From: JANNHP01 sp031404455 | Lineage (GTDB): Bacteria; Planctomycetota; JAJSAM01; JAJVHW01 | DNA length: 25,438 nt | Assembly (NCBI GenBank): GCA_031404455.1 | Contig: JANNHP010000230.1 | Location: 1-25,438, forward strand | Reading direction: 5' to 3' | Part shown: positions 7,851-15,547 of the stretch, one piece after another | Position numbering within the stretch: position 1 is the first letter of the stretch | Layout: every line of letters begins with the position of its first letter | Notes under the pieces: generated by a model | Databases searched by the model: none | What the model saw: only the letters and a program-made list of their open reading frames with translations | What the model was told of the DNA's origin: nothing | Program-made: the position numbers and the translations under genes

Positions 7851-9175
7851 CACGAGGGCTCGTGCGCGAGCGGGACGGCGCCCTGCACCGGGACCGCCTC
7901 CCGCGCCGCGGAGAGCGAGGTCCGTCCTTCGAGGCGGATGAGCCGGAGCATGTACTCGAGCACTCCGCCGGCGAAGAGCTGCGCCGCGGTGATGAGCAGG
8001 TAGCCGCCGGCGAGGACGTTGACCCACGGCATGTCGCCGACGTCGCCGTGCGCCACGTACCGGACGAGTCCGCGGCCGTTCAGAACGAGGACGCCGGCCA
8101 CCGCCGCGGCCGCGAGCGAGAGCCCCGCGACAGGCGTCAGCGCACGCGCGATGAGACGCCTCACCGGATTGGCGCTGGCCGGCGTGCCGACGAACATCTC
8201 CTTCAGTCCCTCGCCGAGCGCCCCGGCGAAGAGGAGCGTCTGTCCGAGCACGGCGAAGACGGCGATCGAGACCATGCGGTAGACGTCGCCCTCTTCGAGC
8301 CGCCCGCCGCGGAGGATCTCGCCGAGAGGACGGACGAGGAACACGAGGGCGAGCGCGAGGAAGACGCCGCCCGCGGTGCCGAGCATCCGGAACGGCTGGA
8401 AGAGGAGTGCCGTCTCGAGGATCGTGCGCAGAAAACGCACGCCGTCGCGCACGACGGAGAGCTTCGAGCGTCCCTCGCGCTCGGCGTACGGCATGGGGCA
8501 CTCCTCGATCCGCATGTCACCGGAGAGGAGCACCTTCGCGGTCATGGCGGGCGTGAAGTTGAGGCCGTCCGGCAGCGGCGAGAGACGCTGATAGGCGCTG
8601 CGCGTGAGCACGCGCATCCCGCTCGCGGTGTCGGTGACGCGGCGCAGCGCCAGCACGCCGAGCATCGCCGCGAACATCCGGTTGCCGAGCCGACGCACGG
8701 CGGGCATCGCCGTCCCGGCGCCGAGTCGCGAGCCGATGACGACGTCGCAGCGGCGCGTCACGAGCGTCCGCGCGAGCGTCTCGAACATCGCCGGCCGGCA
8801 GGTTCCGTCGGCGTCGCAGAACGCCAGGAGGTCGCCCTTCGCGGCCTCGAAACCGGCCTTCAGCGCGCCGCCGTAGCCGTGGTTCGAGCCGAGCGACAGG
8901 ACCCGCACGCCCGCGACCGCCGACGCCCGCTCGGCCGTCCGGTCGGTGCTCCCGTCGTCCACCACGATCACCTCGACCGCACCCACTCCGGGGACGGCGG
9001 AGATCGCCGCCGACGCGACGATCGCCTCCTGCGCCACGGCGGCGACGGAGCCCTCCTCGTTCAGCGCGGGCAGCACGATGGTGAGCACGCGCGCATGGTC
9101 ATCGTCGCGCGCCGAGTCGGCAAGGAGGAACGTCGTGGGCGGCGCGGGGCGTGCGCGGCCCTTGTCCTGCGTCAC
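7850..9175 (-). CDS. GT2 family glycosyltransferase with C-terminal membrane domain (DPM1/GtrB-like)
   Basis: The product is 441 aa. The catalytic domain begins with VLTIVLPALNEEGSV (residues 30-44), then VIVVDDGSTDRT (69-80), NHGYGGALKAGF and FCDADGT, the DxD nucleotide-sugar/metal site, and DVVIGSRLG. These match polyprenyl-phosphate hexosyltransferases such as dolichol-phosphate-mannose synthase and GtrB. The C-terminal half has about four TM helices with loops, the last just before a polar tail. A long form starting at the ATG (9175) is given; a GTG immediately before LTIVLPAL would remove 29 poorly structured residues. It forms a coupled pair with the methyltransferase. It could supply the lipid-linked sugar used by the GT-C protein on the opposite strand. 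Confidence 0.92.
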   Translation of the reverse strand: MTQDKGRARPAPPTTFLLADSARDDDHARVLTIVLPALNEEGSVAAVAQEAIVASAAISAVPGVGAVEVIVVDDGSTDRTAERASAVAGVRVLSLGSNHGYGGALKAGFEAAKGDLLAFCDADGTCRPAMFETLARTLVTRRCDVVIGSRLGAGTAMPAVRRLGNRMFAAMLGVLALRRVTDTASGMRVLTRSAYQRLSPLPDGLNFTPAMTAKVLLSGDMRIEECPMPYAEREGRSKLSVVRDGVRFLRTILETALLFQPFRMLGTAGGVFLALALVFLVRPLGEILRGGRLEEGDVYRMVSIAVFAVLGQTLLFAGALGEGLKEMFVGTPASANPVRRLIARALTPVAGLSLAAAAVAGVLVLNGRGLVRYVAHGDVGDMPWVNVLAGGYLLITAAQLFAGGVLEYMLRLIRLEGRTSLSAAREAVPVQGAVPLAHEPS

Positions 9176-9203
9176 GACGGCGCAGCGGTTCTCCCGCGCC
9201 CCC

Positions 9204-9329
9204 TCAGGCGATCTCCTCGTCAGGCGCGCGCGGGTCGCCGACCTCGGTCCAGTGGATGGCGTCGGTTCCGTGCCCGGGCAGTGCCGCCTCGCATTCCGTG
9301 CCGAAGTTCGTGTCGACGACGAGCTTCAC
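9204..9329 (-). pseudogene. Truncated DUF5615-type (PIN-like) toxin remnant
   Basis: The reading frame begins with GTG in a 4-base GTGA overlap with the DUF433 stop, the normal layout of these antitoxin-toxin pairs. Its 41 residues contain KLVVDTNFG, then DAIHW and EVGDPRAPDEEI, closely matching the start of DUF5615 proteins (M-K-x-L-V-D-x-N ... H-W-x-x-V-G-D-P-R-A-P-D-x-E-I). It then stops at once, where family members (about 110-120 aa, from memory) continue into MxWAR and the rest of the PIN-like fold. Only 28 bases separate this stop from the GT2 start, so the missing 60-70 residues are not nearby. I infer a 3'-deleted, inactive toxin. Confidence 0.65.
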
Positions 9330-9625
9330 GACGTCGGAAGCGGGTCGTCGTGGAACTGCGCGAGCCACGCGGCGTAGGCCAGCGACTCGCGAAGGTCCTC
9401 GCGCTCGAGGTACGGATAGGCCTTGAGGATCGCGGCGTCCGTGTTGCCCGCGGCGAGGAGTTCCAGCACGTTCCTGACCGTGACCCTCATGTCGCGGATG
9501 CACGGCATCCCGCCCATGCGGTCGGGGTGGACGGTGATGCGCGGGAACTGCGAGTTGACGAGTTGCCCGCGCGGCGAGGCGCGCGGATTCCGGCGCTTCT
9601 CGACGGGTTTCTTGCGCAGTGGCAC
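9326..9625 (-). CDS. DUF433 family antitoxin-like protein
   Basis: The product is 99 aa. The core runs from about residue 28, ITVHPDRMGGMPCIRDMRVT, the diagnostic DUF433 motif (I-x-x-x-P-x-x-x-x-G-x-P-x-I-x-x-x-R-x-x-V), followed by VRNVLELLAAGNT and a helix ending AYPYLEREDLRESLAYAAWL. DUF433 proteins are small HTH-like proteins usually encoded directly before a DUF5615 PIN-like toxin. Here the downstream partner is present only as a 41-residue stub. The first 27 residues are basic and not part of the domain, so the true start could be later, but no better start codon is visible. Whether it still represses its own promoter is unknown. Confidence 0.87.
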   Translation of the reverse strand: MPLRKKPVEKRRNPRASPRGQLVNSQFPRITVHPDRMGGMPCIRDMRVTVRNVLELLAAGNTDAAILKAYPYLEREDLRESLAYAAWLAQFHDDPLPTS

Positions 9626-9692
9626 GCGCGGAGTCTACCTGCCAATCGGTTCGCGGAGGCGGCCCCGGAGCGCGCCGCCGGCGACGTCAAGC

Positions 9693-10172
9693 TCAACCGA
9701 CGGCGCCGAGAACGCCCACGTCGTCCTGAAGCCAGCCACCGTGCTCCTCTTTGGTGATGAATTCTCGGATGAGCCGCTGGTCCTCCGGAGTCGCTTCGAG
9801 GAGTAGCGAGTTGAACACCGGCGCGTCGGATTCGCGGGTGAGTCCGAGGAGCAGGTCACCCGCCCAGTCCGGGAGAGTTCTCATGAGGCGCGGGAGTTCG
9901 CGGAGCACCGCGGCGCAACGCGCGGGAGGTGCGAATCGATCGAGGGCTCCGATGGCACGTTGGTACGCCCCGTAGTCATGCTTGGCCTGGATGGACTCGA
10001 CGATCGCGAGTGCGAACTCGTCGCCCTCGGAGCCGTCCGGCATCTGGAGCAGTTCCAGATACCGATTGAATCGCGCTTCGGCTTCGGGCTGCGGCACCGA
10101 CGTGGCGTCGTCTTGGACGATCTGCCCGACGCGGAGCAGTTCGGCTCGCCAGAGTTTGAATGCGTCGTCCAT
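9693..10172 (-). CDS. Hypothetical protein, possibly Imm30-like immunity protein
   Basis: The product is 159 aa from the ATG at 10172 (an in-frame TTG at 10199 is possible). It is soluble and all-helical, with segments DEFALAIVESIQAKHDYGAY, CAAVLRELPRLMRTLPDWAG and LLLGLTRESDAPVFNSLLL. The order acidic-aliphatic I-E-S-I, then a PDWA element and a Leu-rich helix resembles the immunity protein 30 pattern, but I rate that match as weak and made by eye. Base composition is slightly less GC-biased than the neighbours (for example GATGAATTCTCGG near the 3' end), and it sits beside the DUF433 locus, which suggests an acquired patch. No cognate toxin is visible. Confidence 0.6.
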   Translation of the reverse strand: MDDAFKLWRAELLRVGQIVQDDATSVPQPEAEARFNRYLELLQMPDGSEGDEFALAIVESIQAKHDYGAYQRAIGALDRFAPPARCAAVLRELPRLMRTLPDWAGDLLLGLTRESDAPVFNSLLLEATPEDQRLIREFITKEEHGGWLQDDVGVLGAVG

Positions 10173-10214
10173 GCAGGTCGGCAGAGCACGCACCGGCAAG
10201 AGAAGTCGGCGCCG

Positions 10215-11513
10215 CTACTTCTTCTCCCACTTGTAGAGCTCGATGACGTCCGCGAGCGTCTTGCCCTCGTCCACGATCTCCCGCCGCACGCGGTTCTCCT
10301 TCTCCAGCACGTCCTGCGCGCGGTTGGCGATCTGGACGGCCTGGGCGCGCGGGATCGAGATGACGCCGTCGTCGTCGGCCACGATCCAGTCGCCGGGCTC
10401 GATCACGTCGGAGCCGATGCGGATGGCCACGTTCTCCTCGCCGAAGCCCTTCGGCTCGCCGGCGTTCGGGACCTGGTGCGTCGCCCACGCGGGGAAGCCG
10501 ACCTTGCGGATCTCGGGCGTGTCGCGGATGGCGCCGTGGATGACGACGCCCGCGAGCTTCCGCTGGACGGCGCTGTAGGTCGCGAGCTCGCCCCAGATCG
10601 CGGGAGGGACGCCGCCCGCGTCGATGACGAGGATCGACCCTGCCGCCGCGTGGTCGATTGCCTCGACGGGCTTCGCCCAGTCGCCGGGCGCGGTGCGAAC
10701 GGTGTACGCGGGGCCGACGGCGCGCGCGCCGGGGACGACGACGCGCAGGCCCGCGAGCGGCGGGTGGCGGTGCCACGCGTCGGAGACGTTCGGCACGCTG
10801 ACGCGCGCGAAGATCGCGCGGATCGCCTCGTCGGTGCCGCCGCGCTTGAAGAGGTCGGTCGCGACCCTTTCGCCGGTGTCGATCGCGCGGCGGATCTGGC
10901 GCGTCGCCTCGGTCGCATTCTCGGACTTGCTGATGAACCCGCCCACGATCACCACGCCCGCGCCGGCCGCGACGGCGTCGGCGGCGGATTCGCTGTGGAT
11001 CCCGCCCGCGACCGCGACGGGGATCGACACTGCGGCCGCGACGCGGCGGAGCTTCTCGAACGCATCCTTGCCCGCCATCTGGTCGTCGATCGGACAGTGG
11101 ACGCCGACGAACGCGGCGCCCCACTCCTCCGCCTGCTTCGCGCGGGTCACGGGGTCGGGGTGACCGAGGAGATCGACGTAGACCCGGCAGCCGTAGTTAC
11201 GGCCGGCCTCGATGCACTCCTTCACCGTCGAGTCGGACGCCACGCCGAGCACGGTCGCGATCGACGCGCCCGCCTTCGCGGCGATCTCCACCTCGGCGCG
11301 GCCGGCATCCATCGTCTTCGCGTCGCAGACGATCGGGATGCTCGGGAACTCGCGGTGGAGCAGGCGCACGGCCTCGAGGCCCTCGGCCTTGAGCAGCGGC
11401 GTGCCGACTTCGAGGAAGTCGGCGCCGCCCGTGACCGCCTCGCGAGCGCACTTCAGCGCGCGCGAGTTGTCCACGTAGTCGAGCGCCACCTGGAGGAGGA
11501 CTTTCCTGGCCAT
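10215..11513 (-). CDS. Bifunctional Hps-RraA fusion: 3-hexulose-6-phosphate synthase domain plus RraA-like aldolase domain
   Basis: The product is 432 aa. Residues 1-212 are a complete OMPDC-superfamily barrel of the Hps type: LQVALDY at the start, the catalytic D-x-K-x-x-D motif in VCDAKTMDAG (62-71), VHCPIDDQ (139-145) and the phosphate-binding VAGGI and VIVGG loops (168-192). Residues 220-430 are RraA-like: ILVIDAGG (294-301), VVIHGAIRDTPEI (323-335) with the R-D-x-x-E residues of the hydroxy-methyl-oxoglutarate aldolase/oxaloacetate decarboxylase group, and DWIVADDDGVISIP (375-388). Hps condenses formaldehyde with ribulose 5-phosphate, or runs in reverse to make ribulose 5-phosphate. The fusion type is known, mostly from archaea and some bacteria. 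No isomerase (Phi) gene is in the window. The ATG at 11513 places the start right before VLLQVALDY. Confidence 0.9.
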   Translation of the reverse strand: MARKVLLQVALDYVDNSRALKCAREAVTGGADFLEVGTPLLKAEGLEAVRLLHREFPSIPIVCDAKTMDAGRAEVEIAAKAGASIATVLGVASDSTVKECIEAGRNYGCRVYVDLLGHPDPVTRAKQAEEWGAAFVGVHCPIDDQMAGKDAFEKLRRVAAAVSIPVAVAGGIHSESAADAVAAGAGVVIVGGFISKSENATEATRQIRRAIDTGERVATDLFKRGGTDEAIRAIFARVSVPNVSDAWHRHPPLAGLRVVVPGARAVGPAYTVRTAPGDWAKPVEAIDHAAAGSILVIDAGGVPPAIWGELATYSAVQRKLAGVVIHGAIRDTPEIRKVGFPAWATHQVPNAGEPKGFGEENVAIRIGSDVIEPGDWIVADDDGVISIPRAQAVQIANRAQDVLEKENRVRREIVDEGKTLADVIELYKWEKK

Positions 11514-11667
11514 GGCAGCCACGTTATCCGCGGGGCGCCGCGCTCCGGTCGTTTCGGCAGCGGACGCGGGCCGGACGCGACCGCATGCCGGTCCGTCTCG
11601 AAGAGGACCAATCCGCGAGTGCGCGAGCCCGCGGCCGGCCCCGCCGCCCCCAGGGTCCAGACTTTGC

Positions 11668-11696
11668 TTGTCCGGTTTCCGGGGGCTCGCTAGCCT
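11668..11696 (+). promoter_or_regulatory. Possible sigma-70-like promoter for the nusA cluster
   Basis: TTGTCC (11668-11673) and TAGCCT (11691-11696) are separated by 17 bases, about 105 bp before nusA, in the 287-bp gap that also contains the divergent start of the Hps-RraA gene. The match to the -35/-10 consensus is only partial, and the promoter consensus of this organism is unknown. The rest of the gap shows no gene. Confidence 0.25.
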
Positions 11697-11786
11697 CCGG
11701 GATTGCCTCGTTTCCTGACGTCCCACGGACGGCGGGGGTCATCCCCTGCCGTTCTTCGTTCCGGGATGGGTCCGGGAACGGGGTTC

Positions 11787-11792
11787 AGGAGG
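11787..11792 (+). promoter_or_regulatory. nusA ribosome binding site
   Basis: A perfect AGGAGG lies 8 bases before the ATG at 11801. Another ATG at 11794 is out of frame and too close to the site, so 11801 is the start. Confidence 0.8.
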
Positions 11793-11800
11793 CATGGACT

Positions 11801-12988
11801 ATGGAAGGCCCGGAACTGCTGCGGTTGGTCGACGCGATCCACCGTGAGCGGAACATCGACAAGGAACAGCTCTTCCAGGGTCTCGAGCACGCCTTGATCA
11901 CCGCGGCCCGCCGCAAGCTCGGCGAGTCCGCCGAGGTGTTCGTCAACATCGACCGGGAGAGCGGCGACGTCACGGTGACCGGTCCCGGCGGCAAGAAGAT
12001 GGACCTCGCGGAGCTCGGGCGCATCTCGGCCCAGACGGCGAAGCAGGTCTACGGCCAGATCCTGCGCGAGGCCGAGCGCGAGGTGATCTTCTCGGAGTAC
12101 GACCGGTTCCAGCGGGCGCTCGTCACCGGCACGGTGTACCGGCTCGACGGGACCGCCGTGATCATCAACCTCGGCAAGACCGAGGGCTTCCTCCCGAAGC
12201 ACGAGCAGGTCCGCGGCGAGAGCTACCGCATCGGCGACCGGGTCCTCTGCTACGTCGTCGAGGTGAAGAAGATCGGCAACCGCGTGAAGATCATCCTCTC
12301 GCGGAGCCACCCCGACATGCTCCGGCGCCTCTTCGAGCGCGAGATCCCCGAGGTCGCCGACGGCGTGGTCGAGATCGTCGGTCTCGTCCGCGAGGCGGGC
12401 TACAAGACGAAAGTCGCCTGCAACAGCCTCGATCCGAAGGTCGACCCCATCGGAGCCTGCGTCGGCGTGCGCGGCACGCGAATCAAGAACATCATCGACG
12501 AGCTCGGCGGCGAGAAGATCGACATCATCAAGTGGAGCGACGAGCCCGAGGTCCTGATCGTCAACGCGCTGAAGCCGGCGCAGATCAACTCGATCACGCT
12601 CTACGAGGACTCGAAGAAGGCGCTGGTCGTCGTGGACGAGGACCAGCTCTCCCTCGCGATCGGCAAGAAGGGCGCGAACGTGCGCCTCGCTTCGAAGCTC
12701 ACCGGGTGGGACATCGACATCATGTCGGAGGCCGAGGCGAAGGAGAAGGGCGTGTTCGACGTGCCCGCCTCCACGACCACGGTCGATCCAGGCGAAGCCG
12801 GCTCCGCTGCGGCGGAGCCGATCGCCGGCACCACGGAGCCGATCGCCGGCGCGGCGGAGCCGATCGCCGGCGCCGCGGATGCGTCGCCGGCGGAACCGGC
12901 GTTGTCCGCGGAGCCGGAGTCCGCACCGCCCGTGGCGGATCCGTCCCCCGCCAAGGGCGGGAGCCCTGAGAGCGGGTCCGGGGTTTGA
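11801..12988 (+). CDS. nusA: Transcription termination/antitermination protein NusA
   Basis: The product is 395 aa. The N-terminal RNA-polymerase-binding domain (1-105) includes LFQGLEHALITAARRK and ISAQTAKQV. The S1 domain is about 106-178 (LVTGTVYRLDGTAVIINLGK, ending VKIILSRSHPDML). KH1 follows with IGACVGVRGTRIKNI (about 222-236), and KH2 has LAIGKKGANVRLASKLTGWD (286-305). NusA modulates pausing, termination and antitermination. The N-terminal domain is about 25 residues shorter than in E. coli because the segment before the ISAQTAKQV helix is compact. After about residue 325 there is a non-conserved Ala/Pro/Glu/Ser-rich tail with a three-fold repeat. No E. coli-type C-terminal repeat domains are present. 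It leads the infB cluster, and its stop overlaps an alternative infB start. Confidence 0.96.
   Translation: MEGPELLRLVDAIHRERNIDKEQLFQGLEHALITAARRKLGESAEVFVNIDRESGDVTVTGPGGKKMDLAELGRISAQTAKQVYGQILREAEREVIFSEYDRFQRALVTGTVYRLDGTAVIINLGKTEGFLPKHEQVRGESYRIGDRVLCYVVEVKKIGNRVKIILSRSHPDMLRRLFEREIPEVADGVVEIVGLVREAGYKTKVACNSLDPKVDPIGACVGVRGTRIKNIIDELGGEKIDIIKWSDEPEVLIVNALKPAQINSITLYEDSKKALVVVDEDQLSLAIGKKGANVRLASKLTGWDIDIMSEAEAKEKGVFDVPASTTTVDPGEAGSAAAEPIAGTTEPIAGAAEPIAGAADASPAEPALSAEPESAPPVADPSPAKGGSPESGSGV
12809..12871 (+). repeat. Three tandem 21-bp units in the nusA 3' end
   Basis: Three in-frame copies of a 21-bp unit encode (A/T)(A/T)EPIAG three times. Copies 1 and 3 are identical (GCGGCGGAGCCGATCGCCGG plus C) and copy 2 differs only in its first two codons. 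Near-identity at DNA level points to recent slippage or amplification. Confidence 0.9.
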
Positions 12989-13013
12989 CCGCCCCGGTTC
13001 TAGAGGAAACGAA

Positions 13014-13019
13014 AGGAAG
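13014..13019 (+). promoter_or_regulatory. infB ribosome binding site that decides the start
   Basis: AGGAAG lies 7 bases before the TTG at 13027, which begins LRVYHVARELD, the usual first residues of the IF2 N-terminal domain. The alternative TTG at 12985 overlaps the nusA stop and has no comparable site. Confidence 0.6.
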
Positions 13020-13026
13020 CGGTTTA

Positions 13027-15504
13027 TTGCGCGTCTACCACGTCGCCCGTGAGCTGGACCGGCCCAACAGGGCCGTGTTGCAGCTCCTGCGCGAGCTCGG
13101 GTTCACCGTCTCCAGCCACATGGCCCGCCTCGCTCCCGAGGAGGAGACCGGACTGCGCGAAGCGGTCGAGCGCCAGCACCGCGGCGCGCCCGCGGTCCGC
13201 GCGTCGCACACGACCGCGGCCTCCGTGCAGGCCTCGCAGGTCGCCGAGGTGGTCGTCAAGCTCGACCTCGACATCCAGAAGGGCAAGGACGGCAGCCGTC
13301 CGGGCGCCGCAGCGCCGCGACCGGGTGCCGCGCCGACGGCGGCGCAGCAGACGCGCGTCCAGCCCCGCCCCGTCGTGACGAAGGGCAAGAAGCCCGTCAA
13401 GACGATGGGCATCCCGAAGCCCGCGCGCGACAAGGACGAGCTCCAGGAGGAGCTGATCCGCGAAGCGGAGCGCGAAGGCATCGAGATGGTCAGCGTGGAC
13501 GACGCCACGTTCGGACCGCCGCTGCCCCCGCCGACCGGACAGCCCGAGGGCGTGCTGCGCACAGTGGACCTCTCCGCGGTCGAGGACGCCCCCGAGCCGC
13601 CGCCCGCCATGAAGCGGCGCGCCGTCGTCAACGTGGGCGGACGCCAGATCCGCACGCTGCAGCGCAGGAAGCAGCGCGGTCCCAAGGCGCCGCCGGTCCA
13701 GGCGTCGCAGACGCTCGAGGTGGTCGTGCCGGTCTCGATCAAGGAGTTCTCCCAGACGGTGGGAGTCCGCGCGCAGGACATGATCCGCCACCTGATGCAG
13801 GCCACGGGCGAGCTCACGTTCAACATGAACACCGTGCTCGACGAGGCCCAGGTCACGGCCCTCGCGGCGGCGTTCGACAGGAAGGTCACGATCGTCGCGG
13901 AGAAGTCCGCCGAGGAGCAGCTCGAGGAGTCGAAGGTCGAGGGCGAGCTCGCCGCGGAAGGCGACCTCGTGGCGCGTCCGCCGGTCGTCACGATCCTCGG
14001 CCACGTCGACCACGGCAAGACCTCGCTCCTCGACAAGATCAGGAAGGCGAACGTCGCCGCCGGCGAGTTCGGCGGGATCACGCAGCACATCGGCGCCTTC
14101 CAGGTCGTGACCGAGTCGGGCAACACGGTCACGTTCCTCGACACGCCGGGCCACGCCGCTTTCACCGCGATGCGCGCGCGCGGCGCCCAGGTGGCGGACA
14201 TCGTCGTCCTCGTCATCGCCGCCGACGACGGCGTGATGCCGCAGACCGAGGAGGCGATCAACCACGCGAAGCTCGCGGAGGTGCCGATCCTCGTCGCGCT
14301 GAACAAGTGCGACAAGCCCAACGCCAACCCGATGCGCGTGAAGCAGCAGCTCACGGCGCACGGCCTCTCGCCCGAGGACTGGGGCGGCGAGACGATCTGC
14401 GTCGAGGTCAGCGCCCTGACCGGCGCGGGCATCGATTCGCTGCTCGAGTCGATCGCGCTCGTGGCCGAGGTCGAAGAGCTCGTCGCGAACCCGAAGGCGC
14501 CCGCCGCGGGCCACGTCATCGAGGCGCGCAAGGACCCGCACCGCGGCGTCATCGCCACGCTGCTCGTCGAGGACGGCACGCTCTCGCGCGGCGACGTCGT
14601 CGTCGCCGGCATGGGCGTCGGCCGCGTGCGCACGATGCTCGACAGCACCGGCAAGACGCTGAAGGCAGCGCTCCCGGGAACCCCGGTCGAGCTCTTCGGC
14701 CTCGACGACGTCCCGGACGCGGGCGACCCGTTCCACGTCGTCGCCGACGAGCGCCTCGCGCGTCAGGCCGTCGAGGAGCGCAAGCTCACGCTGCGCGAGG
14801 GCACGCAGTTCCAGCGCCCGCAGGCCACGCTCGAGAGCCTCTTCGCGGAGTCCGCCGAGGAGAAGAGCGAGAAGACGCTCAACCTCATCCTGAAGGCGGA
14901 CGTGCGCGGCTCGCTCGAGCCCCTGAAGGTCGAGCTCGAGAAGCTCGAGCACAAGGAGGTGCAGCTCAACCTCCTCTACGCGACGCTCGGCGCCGTGACG
15001 CAGAGCGACGTCGACGCCGCCATCGCGAGCAACGCCGTCATCATCGGCTTCCACGTGCTCAGCGAGTCCGCGGCGCGGAAATCCGCGGAGCGTGTGGGCG
15101 TGCAGATCCGCCACTACAACGTCATCTACGAAGTCGTGGACGACCTGAAGGCGGCGCTCGAGAACATGCTGGCGCCCGAGCAGAAGGAGAAGATCACCGG
15201 CCACGCGGAGATCCGTCAGCTCTTCGCCAGCTCGAAGTTCGGCAACGTGGCGGGCTGCTTCGTGGTCGACGGCCTGGTCCGGCGCGCGGACTACATCCGC
15301 ATCTACCGCGAAGGCCGGCTCATCTACGGCACGCCCGACAAGGCCGTGCAGGTGGACTCGCTCCGCCGCGTGAAGGACGACGTGCGCGAGGTCCGCGAGG
15401 GCTTCGAGTGCGGCATCCGCATCTCCGCCTACCAGGACATCAAGCAAGGCGACGTCATCGAGTTCTACGAGATCAAGGAACACAAGCGGACGCTCGAGTC
15501 CTAG
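13027..15504 (+). CDS. infB: Translation initiation factor IF-2
   Basis: The product is 825 aa from the TTG at 13027. An IF2_N module (RVYHVARELDRPNRAVLQLL) is followed by a basic/Ala/Pro linker and a second IF2_N module (VSIKEFSQTVGVRAQDMIRH). The GTPase domain has G1 GHVDHGKT (325-332), G2 GGITQHIG, G3 DTPGH, G4 NKCDKP and G5 SAL. Domains II, III and IV follow, including FECGIRISAYQDIKQGDVIE near the end. IF-2 brings initiator tRNA to the 30S subunit and promotes subunit joining. It is directly downstream of nusA with 38 bp between stop and start, and upstream of ylxP-rbfA, the common order of this cluster. All nucleotide-binding motifs are intact. Confidence 0.96.
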   Translation: MRVYHVARELDRPNRAVLQLLRELGFTVSSHMARLAPEEETGLREAVERQHRGAPAVRASHTTAASVQASQVAEVVVKLDLDIQKGKDGSRPGAAAPRPGAAPTAAQQTRVQPRPVVTKGKKPVKTMGIPKPARDKDELQEELIREAEREGIEMVSVDDATFGPPLPPPTGQPEGVLRTVDLSAVEDAPEPPPAMKRRAVVNVGGRQIRTLQRRKQRGPKAPPVQASQTLEVVVPVSIKEFSQTVGVRAQDMIRHLMQATGELTFNMNTVLDEAQVTALAAAFDRKVTIVAEKSAEEQLEESKVEGELAAEGDLVARPPVVTILGHVDHGKTSLLDKIRKANVAAGEFGGITQHIGAFQVVTESGNTVTFLDTPGHAAFTAMRARGAQVADIVVLVIAADDGVMPQTEEAINHAKLAEVPILVALNKCDKPNANPMRVKQQLTAHGLSPEDWGGETICVEVSALTGAGIDSLLESIALVAEVEELVANPKAPAAGHVIEARKDPHRGVIATLLVEDGTLSRGDVVVAGMGVGRVRTMLDSTGKTLKAALPGTPVELFGLDDVPDAGDPFHVVADERLARQAVEERKLTLREGTQFQRPQATLESLFAESAEEKSEKTLNLILKADVRGSLEPLKVELEKLEHKEVQLNLLYATLGAVTQSDVDAAIASNAVIIGFHVLSESAARKSAERVGVQIRHYNVIYEVVDDLKAALENMLAPEQKEKITGHAEIRQLFASSKFGNVAGCFVVDGLVRRADYIRIYREGRLIYGTPDKAVQVDSLRRVKDDVREVREGFECGIRISAYQDIKQGDVIEFYEIKEHKRTLES

Positions 15505-15547
15505 TCCTTCAACGCCTCGTCCGCGGAGCATCAGCGGAAACGAAACC

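Noticed and set aside
7862..9757. Long plus-strand open frame opposite the GT2 and DUF433 genes
   Set aside because: Its translation is compositionally biased and has no domains, while the minus strand carries clear GT2 and DUF433 motifs.
12809..12871. Short regular repeats as a possible CRISPR array
   Set aside because: The units are directly adjacent, in frame and without spacers, inside nusA.
12985..13026. Earlier TTG start for infB
   Set aside because: It lacks a ribosome binding site and adds residues not seen before the IF2_N motif; the TTG at 13027 has AGGAAG at proper spacing.
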